A DNA stretch of 64,000 nt from Streptomyces sp. L2 (GTDB lineage Bacteria > Actinomycetota > Actinomycetes > Streptomycetales > Streptomycetaceae). Numbering within the stretch: the first letter of the stretch is position 1; every line of letters begins with the position of its first letter. Made by a program: the position numbers and the translations under genes. Positions 1 to 7,609 of this stretch are shown here, piece after piece. The DNA lies in NCBI RefSeq assembly GCF_004124325.1, contig NZ_QBDT01000001.1, forward strand, positions 6,386,001 through 6,450,000, given 5' to 3'. The notes beneath the pieces are model-generated. The model made no database searches. It was not told the origin of the DNA and saw nothing but the letters and a program-made list of their open reading frames with translations.

Positions 1-437
1 GTGCCGGCCGGATGGACGTCCAGCATGCGGGCTAGCTGGTCCACCACCGTGGTCCGGGCCGGGAACGTCTCCCGGAGCGCGCGCAGGGTGTCCTTGTCGA
101 GCACCGGCCGCGGCGCGGCCCCGGCCTCCTGGGCCACGGCGGAGCGGGGGAAGTCCGGGATCGGCTCGTCGCAGAACCGCATCGACGGCCAGATCACGCC
201 GACGTACCCGATCCGGGCCTTCGGCGCGAGCCCCGGGATCGGGGCGAAGAAGCGGCGGTACAGGGAGGTGGCGCCCGAGCGGTCGTTGTTCCAGCCGTGT
301 GCGAAGACGATCAGGTCGCGGACGCCGTGGCCGCGGGCCTGATCCAGCAGCCGGTCGCGTTCGGGGCCGTCCACGTCCCCGTCCGCGTCGAAGGTCAGCT
401 CCCAGTAGGGAGTCACGCTCATCCCAGGATCCGCCAT
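1..437 (-). CDS. alpha/beta-hydrolase-like protein, 3' part outside window
   Basis: The first 145 codons are visible; the gene runs off the left edge. The ATG at 437 follows a GAGGGAG ribosome binding site about 7 bases upstream; a second in-frame ATG lies at 422. Near residues 42-50 the sequence VFAHGWNND resembles the oxyanion-loop HGW motif of alpha/beta hydrolases, after an N-terminus rich in Asp. The nucleophile and catalytic Asp/His would lie outside the window, so enzymatic activity cannot be judged. It is divergent from the SDR gene to its right, with about 200 bases between them. The family assignment is an inference from one motif. Confidence 0.6.
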   Translation of the reverse strand, partial: MADPGMSVTPYWELTFDADGDVDGPERDRLLDQARGHGVRDLIVFAHGWNNDRSGATSLYRRFFAPIPGLAPKARIGYVGVIWPSMRFCDEPIPDFPRSAVAQEAGAAPRPVLDKDTLRALRETFPARTTVVDQLARMLDVHPAG

Positions 438-557
438 GACAGGCTCCCTCGTGCCCCGGAAACGGTGCGTTCCGGTTCGCATCGTCCCGCCGCCGGACAA
501 GCTTGGCCATACTCCTCGCCGTTGCTGTTCGCGCGGCGCGGGCGGCCCTTTCCCAGC

Positions 558-584
558 GACATACCGACTGGTTAGTCTGGTCGG
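558..584. promoter_or_regulatory. putative TetR-family operator upstream of the SDR gene
   Basis: The sequence contains CATACCGACTGG followed by AGTCTGGTCGG, an imperfect inverted repeat with CCGAC and GTCGG arms. The left half CGACATACCGAC recurs, read on the minus strand, at the perfect palindrome at 4523-4540. The site lies 55-80 bases before the SDR start. CCGACCGGTCGG-like palindromes are typical TetR-family operators in Streptomyces. Binding by the nearby TetR protein is inferred. Confidence 0.5.
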
Positions 585-638
585 GTTCGGCCGGCTTCGC
601 CGGACCGGGCGCGCCGCGCACACGTGCCGAAGGAGACG

Positions 639-1403
639 ATGGTGGAAGCCGTGCAGGATGCGGGAGTGGTGGTCACCGGGGCCGGTGGCGGGATCGGGGC
701 CGCGCTGGCCCGGCGGTTCGCCGCCGAAGGAGCCAGGGTCGTGGTGAACGACCTGGACGGCGGGAAGGCCGCGGCCGTGGCCGCGGAGATCGGCGGTATC
801 GCCGTCCCCGGCGACGCCTCCGCGGTCGTCGGGGAGGCGCGCGACGCCCTCGGCGGCCGGGTGGACGTCTACTGCGCCAACGCCGGCCTCGGCTCCGCCG
901 GTTCCGAGGCGGCCGGCGAGGCCGTCTGGGCGAGCGCCTGGGACGTCAACGTCATGGCCCACGTCCGCGCCGCCGAGCAGCTCCTGCCGGACTGGCTGGA
1001 ACGCGGCAGCGGCCGGTTCGTCTCCACCGTCTCCGCCGCCGGCCTGCTCACCATGATCGGCGCGGCCCCCTACAGCGTGACCAAGCACGGCGCGTACGCC
1101 TTCGCCGAGTGGCTGTCCCTGACCTACCGCCACCGGGGTCTGAAGGTGCACGCGATCTGCCCGCAGGGCGTGCGCACCGACATGCTCGCCGCCACCGGCA
1201 GCGCCGGCGACCTGGTGCTCCAGCCGACCGCCATCGAGCCGGACGCCGTCGCCGACGCCCTGTTCCGGGGGATCGGGGAGGGCCGCTTCCTGATCCTGCC
1301 GCACCCCGAGGTCGCCGACTACTACCGGGCGCGGGCCGGCGACCCGGACCGCTGGCTGACGGGCATGAACCACGTCCAGCAGAAGTGGGAGGCCGCGCGG
1401 TGA
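639..1403 (+). CDS. short-chain dehydrogenase/reductase
   Basis: This is a 254-residue classical SDR, probably an NAD(P)-dependent oxidoreductase acting on an alcohol or ketone. The Rossmann motif TGAGGGIG is near residues 13-20, the NAG motif is in CANAGLG, and the catalytic Tyr and Lys are in YSVTKHG. The ATG at 639 is chosen because AAGGAG ends four bases before it; a GTG at 624 would overlap that ribosome binding site. It precedes the TetR gene on the same strand, and an operator-like repeat lies upstream. Substrate is unknown; the acyl-CoA dehydrogenase operon nearby suggests lipid or acyl-chain metabolism, which is inference. Confidence 0.85.
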   Translation: MVEAVQDAGVVVTGAGGGIGAALARRFAAEGARVVVNDLDGGKAAAVAAEIGGIAVPGDASAVVGEARDALGGRVDVYCANAGLGSAGSEAAGEAVWASAWDVNVMAHVRAAEQLLPDWLERGSGRFVSTVSAAGLLTMIGAAPYSVTKHGAYAFAEWLSLTYRHRGLKVHAICPQGVRTDMLAATGSAGDLVLQPTAIEPDAVADALFRGIGEGRFLILPHPEVADYYRARAGDPDRWLTGMNHVQQKWEAAR

Positions 1404-1553
1404 CGGGCTGAGCGGTTCCCGTGAGACCCTCGGGCGGAGATCCTGCCCGACGGGACCGGGACGGTCAGTGGGAAGATCCTCCCTCGGGAACCGCGTTCCC
1501 GGCGGGGACGACCATCAGTGAACCAGCAGCGACACGGAAGGCAGGTGGCGGCA

Positions 1554-2147
1554 GTGCCCAGGACCACGGACGGAGACGGGACCCCGGTCCCGCAGCGGCT
1601 GCTGGCCGCCGCCACCCGGCTCTTCGCGGAGCAGGGCTACGACCGCACGTCCGTGCAGGAGATCGTCGAGGCGGCCGGCGTCACCAAGGGCGCGCTCTAC
1701 CACTACTTCGGCTCCAAGGACGACCTCCTGCACGAGGTGTACGCGCGCGTGCTGCGCGTCCAGCAGGAACGGCTCGACGCGTACGCAGGCGCCGACGAGC
1801 CCATCGAGAAGCGGCTGCGCGGCGCCGCGGCGGACGTCGTCGTCACCACGATCGAGAACCTCGACGACGCGATGATCTTCTTCCGGTCCATGCACCACCT
1901 GAGCCCCGAGAAGAACAAGCAGGTGCGCGCGGAACGCCGCCGCTACCACGAACGCTTCCGCGCGCTCATCGAGGAGGGCCAGCGCGAGGGCGTGTTCTCC
2001 ACCGCCACCCCGGCCGACCTGGTCGTCGACTACCACTTCGGTTCGGTCCACCACCTGTCGACCTGGTACCGCCCCGACGGACCGCTCACCCCCCAGGAGG
2101 TCGCCGACCACCTCGCCGACCTCCTGCTGCGCGCCCTGCGGCCGTAG
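1554..2147 (+). CDS. TetR/AcrR family transcriptional regulator
   Basis: About 197 residues with an N-terminal TetR DNA-binding domain: the stretch TSVQEIVEAAGVTKGALYHY is the helix-turn-helix with the usual GALYHYF ending. The C-terminal ligand domain is too divergent to name a ligand. The GTG at 1554 is favoured because AGGTGG lies five bases upstream; a GTG at 1518 would add twelve residues. It sits between the SDR gene and the convergent acyl-CoA dehydrogenase operon, and similar palindromes occur before both. It is therefore the likely local repressor, with an acyl-CoA or its precursor as a plausible inducer. Regulation is inferred from position and repeats only. Confidence 0.88.
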   Translation: MPRTTDGDGTPVPQRLLAAATRLFAEQGYDRTSVQEIVEAAGVTKGALYHYFGSKDDLLHEVYARVLRVQQERLDAYAGADEPIEKRLRGAAADVVVTTIENLDDAMIFFRSMHHLSPEKNKQVRAERRRYHERFRALIEEGQREGVFSTATPADLVVDYHFGSVHHLSTWYRPDGPLTPQEVADHLADLLLRALRP

Positions 2148-2188
2148 CGCCCGGCGTCCGTAGCACACGGCGGCCGTGGCGCACCGCG

Positions 2189-2231
2189 ACGCGTAAGGGG
2201 CGGCCACCCAGAGTGGCCGCCCCTTACGCGT
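2189..2231. terminator. bidirectional terminator between convergent genes
   Basis: Perfect 19-bp inverted repeat (2189-2207 and 2213-2231) with a five-base CCAGA loop. It lies just past the TetR gene and a few bases past the acyl-CoA dehydrogenase stop, and can end both transcripts. Confidence 0.85.
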
Positions 2232-2237
2232 GCTTCT

Positions 2238-3452
2238 CTACAGGTACTTCTTCAGCTCCCGGCGGGCCAGCGAGCGCTGGTGCACCTCGTCCGGGCCGTC
2301 CGCGAGCATCAGGGTGCGCGCCCCCGCGTACAGCTCGGCCAGCGGGAAGTCCTGGCTGACACCGCCCGCGCCGTGCAGCTGGATCGCCCGGTCCAGGATG
2401 TCCACCACCGCGCGTGGAGTGGCGATCTTGATGGCCTGGATCTCCGTGTGCGCGCCCCGGTTGCCGACGGTGTCCATCAGCCAGGCCGTCTTCAGCACCA
2501 GCAGCCGCAGCTGCTCCACCGTCACGCGCGCGTCGGCGATCCAGTTCTGCACCACGCCCTGCTGGGCCAGCGCCTTGCCGAACGCCGTACGGGACACCGC
2601 CCGCCGGCACATCAGCTCGATCGCCCGCTCGGCCATGCCGATCAGCCGCATGCAGTGGTGGATCCGCCCCGGGCCGAGCCGCGCCTGGGCGATGGCGAAG
2701 CCGCCGCCCTCCTCGCCGACCAGGTTCGACACGGGCACGCGCGCGTGGTCGAAGACCACCTCGGCGTGACCCCCGTGGTAGTGGTCCTCGTAGCCGAACA
2801 CCCGCATCGCCCGCTTCACCGTGACGCCGGGGGTGTCCCGCGGGACCAGCACCATCGACTGCTGGCGGCGGATGTCGGGACCGTCCGGGTCCGTCTTGCC
2901 CATCACGATGAAGATCTTGCAGTTCGGGTCCATCGCCCCGGAGATGTACCACTTGCGGCCCGTGATGACGTACTCGTCGCCGTCCCGCTCGATGAGCGTG
3001 GTGATGTTGGTGGCGTCCGAGGAGGCCACCTCCGGCTCCGTCATCGCGAACGCCGAGCGGATCTCACCCGCCAGCAGCGGCTCCAGCCACTGCTTCTTCT
3101 GCCGGTCGCTGCCGAACTGCGCCAGCACCTCCATGTTCCCGGTGTCGGGCGCGGCGCAGTTCGTCGCCGTCGGCGCGAGCTGCGGGGACCGGCCGGTGAT
3201 CTCGGCGAGCGGCGCGTACTGCAGGTTCGTCAGCCCGGCGCCGTACTCGGCGTCCGGCAGGAACAGGTTCCACAGGCCCTGCCTGCGCGCCTCGGCCTTC
3301 AGCTCCTCCACCACGGCCGGGGTGTCCCACGGCGAGGCCAGCGCGGCCCGCTGCTCCTCGGCGACCGCCTCGGCGGGGTGGACGTACTCCTCCATGAAGG
3401 CGAGCAGCCTGGCGCGCAGTTCCTCGGTACGCGCGTCGAACGCGAAGTCCAT
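2238..3452 (-). CDS. acyl-CoA dehydrogenase family protein
   Basis: 404 residues, the normal length for the family. The protein would carry FAD and oxidise an acyl-CoA to the enoyl-CoA. The FAD/substrate loop FAMTEPEVASSDATN is near residue 137, followed by the middle-domain motif GRKWYISGAMDP. The C-terminal helical domain ends with an ELYAGARTLMLADG stretch like that of the ACAD10/ACAD11 group. The ATG at 3452 is one base past the TGA of the upstream phosphotransferase gene, so the two are translationally coupled. The pair matches the two halves of human ACAD11 (kinase domain plus dehydrogenase), which points to catabolism of hydroxylated fatty acids; that role is inference. Confidence 0.92.
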   Translation of the reverse strand: MDFAFDARTEELRARLLAFMEEYVHPAEAVAEEQRAALASPWDTPAVVEELKAEARRQGLWNLFLPDAEYGAGLTNLQYAPLAEITGRSPQLAPTATNCAAPDTGNMEVLAQFGSDRQKKQWLEPLLAGEIRSAFAMTEPEVASSDATNITTLIERDGDEYVITGRKWYISGAMDPNCKIFIVMGKTDPDGPDIRRQQSMVLVPRDTPGVTVKRAMRVFGYEDHYHGGHAEVVFDHARVPVSNLVGEEGGGFAIAQARLGPGRIHHCMRLIGMAERAIELMCRRAVSRTAFGKALAQQGVVQNWIADARVTVEQLRLLVLKTAWLMDTVGNRGAHTEIQAIKIATPRAVVDILDRAIQLHGAGGVSQDFPLAELYAGARTLMLADGPDEVHQRSLARRELKKYL

Positions 3453-3453
3453 G

Positions 3454-4482
3454 TCAGCTCTCGCCTTCCTGCAGCGTGGTCAGTCCGTGGTCGATGAAGA
3501 CGGGTACGAGGTCGCCGATGCGGTCGAAGCCGCGGCCCACCGTCTGGCCCAGCGTGTACCGGTAGTGGATGCCCTCCAGGATCACGGCGAGCTTGAACCA
3601 CGCGAACGCCGTGTACCAGGAGACGGCCGAGACGTCGCGGCCCGAGCGCGCCGCGTACCGCTCGATCAGCTCGGCCGGGTCGGGGTGCCCGGGAGCCTCG
3701 GCGGTGGTGGAGACGGGGGAGTCCGGCATGCCGAGCGACCGGCTGTACATCACCAGCAGCCCGAGGTCGGTCAGCGGGTCGCCGAGCGTGGACATCTCCC
3801 AGTCCAGGATCGCCCTGATCTCGTCGTCCGGGCCGATCAGGACGTTGTCCAGCCGGTAGTCGCCGTGCACGACCGCCGGGGCGGGGGAGACGGGCAGGCC
3901 GCGTCCGAGGGACGCGTGCAGCTCGTCGATGCCGGGCAGGTCGCGGTTGCGGGAGGCGTCCAGCTGCTTGCCCCAGCGGCGCAGCTGCCGGTCCAGGAAG
4001 CCCTCCGGCCGCCCGAAGTCCGCGAGGCCCACCTCGGCGGGGTCCACGGCGTGCAGGTCGACCAGCGTGTCCACCAGCGACAGCACCGCGCCGCGGGTGC
4101 GCTCCGGGCCGAGCGGGGCGAGCTGGTCCGCGGTGCGGTACGGGGTGCCCTCGACGAACTCCATGACGTAGAACGGCGCCCCGAGCACCTCCTCGTCCTC
4201 GCACAGCAGCACCGGGCGCGGCACCGGCACCTTCGTCGGGTGCAGTGCGCTGATCACCCGGTGCTCGCGCCGCATGTCGTGCGCGGTGGCCAGGACGTGC
4301 CCGAGCGGAGGCCGTCGTACGACCCACTTGGTGGTGCCGTCGGAGACCTGGTAGGTGAGGTTCGACCGCCCGCCCTCGATCAGCCGGCCGGTCAGCGTGC
4401 CGGTGACCAGACCGGGCCGCTCCCGGTCCAGCAGACCGCGCAGCCGGTCGAGATCGAGTCCGGGCGGGTGATCGGCGCTCAT
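3454..4482 (-). CDS. aminoglycoside-phosphotransferase-fold kinase, ACAD10/11-like
   Basis: 342 residues of the APH/choline-kinase fold. The catalytic loop HGDYRLDN is at residues 206-213 and the metal-binding DWE at 227-229; an N-terminal Lys/Arg-containing lobe (WVVRRPPLG) precedes them. It begins with ATG after AGGAGTG and is the first gene of a two-gene operon with the acyl-CoA dehydrogenase. By analogy with ACAD10/11, where this domain phosphorylates a 4-hydroxyacyl-CoA before elimination, it probably phosphorylates a small hydroxylated lipid and is not a drug-resistance enzyme. A perfect CCGACCGGTCGG palindrome lies about 45 bases upstream. Confidence 0.88.
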   Translation of the reverse strand: MSADHPPGLDLDRLRGLLDRERPGLVTGTLTGRLIEGGRSNLTYQVSDGTTKWVVRRPPLGHVLATAHDMRREHRVISALHPTKVPVPRPVLLCEDEEVLGAPFYVMEFVEGTPYRTADQLAPLGPERTRGAVLSLVDTLVDLHAVDPAEVGLADFGRPEGFLDRQLRRWGKQLDASRNRDLPGIDELHASLGRGLPVSPAPAVVHGDYRLDNVLIGPDDEIRAILDWEMSTLGDPLTDLGLLVMYSRSLGMPDSPVSTTAEAPGHPDPAELIERYAARSGRDVSAVSWYTAFAWFKLAVILEGIHYRYTLGQTVGRGFDRIGDLVPVFIDHGLTTLQEGES

Positions 4483-4522
4483 ACGGCACTCCTACGAACG
4501 GGTGAACCTGACCCGACTTATG

Positions 4523-4540
4523 ATGCCGACCGGTCGGTAT
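4523..4540. promoter_or_regulatory. TetR-type operator palindrome
   Basis: A perfect 12-bp palindrome CCGACCGGTCGG (4526-4537) sits in an 18-bp near-palindrome. It lies 44-55 bases before the phosphotransferase start and shares CGACATACCGAC with the repeat at 558-584. It is probably the operator for the TetR protein encoded between the two sites. Confidence 0.65.
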
Positions 4541-4593
4541 GTCGTCCAGTAGGTGTGAGGAACGTGACCGGAGCCACCCTAGTCCGGCCCCGG

Positions 4594-4623
4594 GAGATCA
4601 GCGCTGCGCCCAGCGCTGATCTC
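4594..4623 (-). terminator. terminator of the His-rich protein gene
   Basis: Perfect 13-bp inverted repeat (4594-4606 and 4611-4623) with a four-base loop. It overlaps the stop codon of the His-rich gene and separates that gene from the phosphotransferase operon. Confidence 0.7.
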
Positions 4624-4921
4624 AGTGCTCGTCCCAGTGGTCGCCGTGCTCGGCGTGCCGGTGCCCGTCGTGCAGGTAGTCCACGTGGTCGCCGTGCTGC
4701 ACGCGCGCGTGCCCGCACTCGTCGTGGTGCTCGTGCGGGTGGGCCTCGTGCGTGGTGTGTCCGGACGGTTCGCACTCGTCCCAGTGACCCTCGTGCTCCC
4801 GGTGCAGATGACCGTCGTGCACGTAGTCGAGGTGGTCGCCGTGGTGCACGGCCGTGTGCCCGCAGTCCGGCCCGTGCGTGTGCGTGCCGTGCGAGGCGTG
4901 TTCCTGGTGAAGGGCGGTCAT
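4622..4921 (-). CDS. small His/Asp/Glu-rich protein, likely metal-binding
   Basis: 99 residues with about one quarter histidine. Two imperfect internal repeats are built on the pattern CGH-x-VxHGDHxDYxHDGHxHxEH, ending in HWDE; each repeat has one Cys in a CGH motif. No membrane segment or export signal is visible, so it is probably cytoplasmic. The ATG at 4921 follows GAAGGTGAG. His-rich proteins of this kind usually bind Zn, Ni or Cu and may buffer or deliver metal; annotation as a transporter would not be supported because there are no membrane spans. Function here is inferred from composition only. Confidence 0.75.
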   Translation of the reverse strand: MTALHQEHASHGTHTHGPDCGHTAVHHGDHLDYVHDGHLHREHEGHWDECEPSGHTTHEAHPHEHHDECGHARVQHGDHVDYLHDGHRHAEHGDHWDEH

Positions 4922-5039
4922 GGTGCTCACCTTCGGGGGTACGTGAGGGTCCTCTGACGACGGACAGGCTGCCACGCGAAACGTGCGTACCGGGGCATCC
5001 CGGTTGCGTGGCGCACGAGTACCCCGGAGGGTCGTGGGC

Positions 5040-5978
5040 ATGAAGGCCATCACCTACAGCCGGTACGGCGGACCCGACGTGCTGGAGTACGCGGACGTCC
5101 GTGACCCGAAGGTCGGCCCCGACGCCGTACTGATCGAGGTCCGCGCGGCCGCCGTCAACCCGGTCGACTGGAAGTGCCGCGAGGGCCATATGGACGGCAT
5201 GCTGGACACCGTGTTCCCGGTGATCCCCGGCTGGGACGTCAGCGGCGTGGTCGTCCGGCCCGGCGTCTCGGTCACCGAGTTCTCCGCCGGCGACGAGGTG
5301 ATCGGCTACGTCCGCGAGGACTTCCTCTCCCGGGGGACCTTCGCCGAATACGTCGCCGCGCCCGTGCGCACGCTGGCCCGCAAGCCGCGCAACCTCTCCC
5401 ACGAGGAGGCCGCCGGGCTGCCGTTGGTCGGACTCACCGCCTATCAGGTGCTGGTCAAGGCGCTGGAGGTCAAGCGCGGCGAGACCGTGCTGGTGCACGC
5501 GGCGGCCGGCGGGGTCGGCTCGCTCGCCGTCCAGATCGCCGCGCATCTCGGCGCCCGCGTGATCGGCACGGCGAGCGAACGCAACCACGACTTCGTCCGC
5601 GGGTGCGGGGGTGAACCGGTTACGTACGGGGAGGGGCTGGCCGAACGGGTACGGGGGCTCGCCCCCGAGGGCGTGGACGCGGCGTTCGACACCATCGGCG
5701 GCGACATGCTTCGGGCGTCGGCCGGTCTGCTCACGCCGGAGGGCCGCCTGGCCTCCATCGCCGATCCCGAGGTCGTGAGTTACGGCGGCCGGTACGTTTT
5801 CGTCCGCCCGGACGCGGATGACCTGGCCGCACTGACCGAACTGGCCGAGCGGGGGGCGGTGACCGTCCACGTCCAGGAGACATTCCCTCTCGCGCGAGCG
5901 GCGGAGGCCCACCGCCTGAACGAGGAGGGCCGCACCCGCGGCAAGATCGTGGTGACGGTGCCCCCGTCCGAAGGCTGA
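5040..5978 (+). CDS. MDR-family NADP-dependent oxidoreductase (quinone oxidoreductase type)
   Basis: 312 residues, zinc-independent medium-chain dehydrogenase. The N-terminal GroES-like domain contains the AAVNPVDWKCREG motif, and the nucleotide-binding motif AAAGGVGSLAVQIAAHLGA lies mid-protein. No structural-zinc Cys cluster is present. The enzyme would reduce a quinone or enone using NADPH. ATG at 5040 is chosen for the GGAGG nine bases upstream and because family members start with MKA. It is divergent from the His-rich gene. The substrate cannot be read from the sequence. Confidence 0.88.
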   Translation: MKAITYSRYGGPDVLEYADVRDPKVGPDAVLIEVRAAAVNPVDWKCREGHMDGMLDTVFPVIPGWDVSGVVVRPGVSVTEFSAGDEVIGYVREDFLSRGTFAEYVAAPVRTLARKPRNLSHEEAAGLPLVGLTAYQVLVKALEVKRGETVLVHAAAGGVGSLAVQIAAHLGARVIGTASERNHDFVRGCGGEPVTYGEGLAERVRGLAPEGVDAAFDTIGGDMLRASAGLLTPEGRLASIADPEVVSYGGRYVFVRPDADDLAALTELAERGAVTVHVQETFPLARAAEAHRLNEEGRTRGKIVVTVPPSEG

Positions 5979-6306
5979 GTGCCGCCCGCGGCCCGGCGCG
6001 GGCTGGCCGCGCAGTTCCCCGCGCCCCTTACGGGGGCGCTTCCGTCGGACTTTGCGCGACAGGGCGCGCGGTCTGGGCAACCCAGTACAGTCGGGCGCGC
6101 CCCGAAGGGGCGCGGGGAACGGCGCGTCAAGCCACGATGGCGCCGCGCTGGTCAACGTACCGGTGGTGCCCGTAAGGGGCGCGGGGAACTGCGCGACAGG
6201 CCACGGCGGCGGGGCGCTGGTCAACGTACCGGTGGTGCCCGTATGGGGCGCGGGGAACTGCGCGATCAGCCCCCGACGGCCCGCAGTTGACGCACGTGCC
6301 CCCGCC
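5979..6306. repeat. intergenic block with four copies of a dispersed Streptomyces repeat and a 69-bp tandem duplication
   Basis: No gene is seen here. Copies built on GGGGCGCGGGGAACTGCGCG occur at about 6001-6034 (reverse orientation), 6103-6134, 6171-6206 and 6241-6270. The last two lie in a tandem duplication with a 69-base period that also repeats GTCAACGTACCGGTGGTGCC. Each copy has a short CCCC/GGGG hairpin, so the block probably also ends transcription from both sides. Further copies lie at 24411, 31227, 41983 and, partly, 50026. Confidence 0.75.
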
Positions 6307-6627
6307 CTACAGCACCAGCACCGCCGCGCACACCGCCAGTGCCACCGGGCACAGCACCGCCGCCCCGGCGTACCGCGCACGCAGCATGGGGGGCCGGGCG
6401 CCGGACGCGAGTCCACGGATCCGCCCGTGCGCCACCCACACGAAGCACAGCCATACCGCACAGCACACCGCGCACACGGCGACACCGGTGGCCGAGGCCC
6501 CACCATGGAGCGCCGCCTTGACGGCGAGCACCGCGGCGACCGCCGCTGACAGCGTCGTACGGCGCCACGCCAGCCGCGTCCGCTCCGGCTGAAGCCCCGG
6601 ATCCCGGTCGGGCGCCGGGCTCCTCAC
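6307..6627 (-). CDS. DUF202 family membrane protein (second of a pair)
   Basis: About 106 residues. The N-terminal motif LQPERTRLAWRRTTLS is the DUF202 signature, followed by three hydrophobic segments and short Arg-rich loops. The chosen GTG at 6627 overlaps the stop of the upstream gene as GTGA, which implies translational coupling; an ATG at 6636 is also possible. It pairs with the other DUF202 protein upstream. The family has no established biochemical role. Confidence 0.8.
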   Translation of the reverse strand: MRSPAPDRDPGLQPERTRLAWRRTTLSAAVAAVLAVKAALHGGASATGVAVCAVCCAVWLCFVWVAHGRIRGLASGARPPMLRARYAGAAVLCPVALAVCAAVLVL

Positions 6628-7022
6628 CCCGCCCATCCGACCAGCACCACCACGACCATCGCCACCGCCACCACCGCGATGACCAGACTCAGCAGGGTCG
6701 GGAAGCGGGACGCCGGCAGGTCCTCGCCGCGCCGCATGGCCCGCTCGCACCGCACCCAGTGGTTCAGCGCGCGCAGCGAGCACAGCACGCCCGCGCCGAG
6801 CAGCGCGAGCGCCAGCCCGACCCGCCAGCCCCAGCGCAGGTCCGGCAGGAACTGGTCGACCGCGAACCCCCCGCCGATCAGTGCGAGCGCCGTCCGCAGC
6901 CAGGCCAGGAAGGTGCGCTCGTTGGCCAGGGAGAACCGGTAGTCGGGCGTCCCGCCCTCCTCACGGATGTGCTCCGGCGCGAACCAGAGCCGGACGTTGC
7001 GCACGAACTCGATCACGCGCAC
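6624..7022 (-). CDS. YidH/DUF202 family membrane protein
   Basis: 132 residues. The DUF202 signature FSLANERTFLAWLRTALALI is near residues 31-50, with three predicted membrane segments (about 42-62, 68-86 and 108-130). The GTG at 7022 starts the gene; GTG 7016 is an alternative. It is the first gene of a two-gene unit with a smaller DUF202 paralogue. Function is unknown for the family. Confidence 0.85.
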   Translation of the reverse strand: MRVIEFVRNVRLWFAPEHIREEGGTPDYRFSLANERTFLAWLRTALALIGGGFAVDQFLPDLRWGWRVGLALALLGAGVLCSLRALNHWVRCERAMRRGEDLPASRFPTLLSLVIAVVAVAMVVVVLVGWAG

Positions 7023-7037
7023 GACCTTACCCGGGCG

Positions 7038-7553
7038 TCACCGAGCGGCCCGGTACGCCTTCAGCCGCTCGTAGGCCGCCATGCCGTCCGGCACCCACTC
7101 CCACACGCCGAGCCGGCGCTCCACCTCCTCGTCGGGAAGGAAGTCGTGCCACTGGACCTCCTCCGCCTGGGGGTGCACCGGCAGCTCGCAGCGGACCTCG
7201 TACACCGCCGACCACCAGCTCTTCCCGGCCCCGTCGTCGTAGAGGAACTTGAAGAGGAACTCCGGCCGGGGCAGGCCGCTCACGCCCAGCTCCTCCTCCG
7301 CCTCCCGCAGCGCCGCCTCGTCGTAGGTCTCGCCCGCGCCGACGACCCCGCCGACGAACATGTCGTACAGCGAGGGGAACACCAGCTTGACCGGCGTACG
7401 GCGGTGCACGAAGAGCCGGCCGGAGGCGTCCCGGGCCTGGATGAACACGCAGCGGTGGCGCAGTCCCCGGGCGTAGACCTCGCCGCGCGGGTACTGCCCG
7501 ACGACCCGGTCGTGCTCGTCGACGACGTCGAGGATCTCGTCAGCAGGATTCAT
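7038..7553 (-). CDS. Nudix hydrolase
   Basis: 171 residues. A complete Nudix box is visible: GVVGAGE, seven residues, then REAEEELGV, matching G-x5-E-x7-REUxEExGU. The N-terminal VDEHDRVVGQYPRGEVYARG resembles the isopentenyl-diphosphate isomerase-like subgroup that includes YfcD. Start is ATG 7553 after GATGAGGG. It hydrolyses or isomerises a nucleoside-diphosphate-linked or prenyl substrate that cannot be specified. It lies 57 bases past the EamA-like gene on the same strand and may be read with it. Confidence 0.9.
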   Translation of the reverse strand: MNPADEILDVVDEHDRVVGQYPRGEVYARGLRHRCVFIQARDASGRLFVHRRTPVKLVFPSLYDMFVGGVVGAGETYDEAALREAEEELGVSGLPRPEFLFKFLYDDGAGKSWWSAVYEVRCELPVHPQAEEVQWHDFLPDEEVERRLGVWEWVPDGMAAYERLKAYRAAR

Positions 7554-7609
7554 GCCCTCATCCAAGCAGGGCCGCCATCCAAGCAGGGCCCGCGCCCGAG
7601 GCTCGGAGG

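Noticed and set aside
503..1411. Long Arg-rich reading frame covering the SDR gene
   Set aside because: It is the shadow of the SDR gene in another frame: Arg/Gly/Pro-rich, with no motifs or ribosome binding site, while the frame from 639 has all SDR signatures.
3454..4482. Aminoglycoside resistance kinase
   Set aside because: The APH fold is shared by many small-molecule kinases, and coupling to an acyl-CoA dehydrogenase fits an ACAD10/11-like metabolic role better.
2821..5043. 740-codon forward frame across the acyl-CoA dehydrogenase and phosphotransferase genes
   Set aside because: It lies antisense to two well-supported genes and to the His-rich gene and has no recognisable domain.
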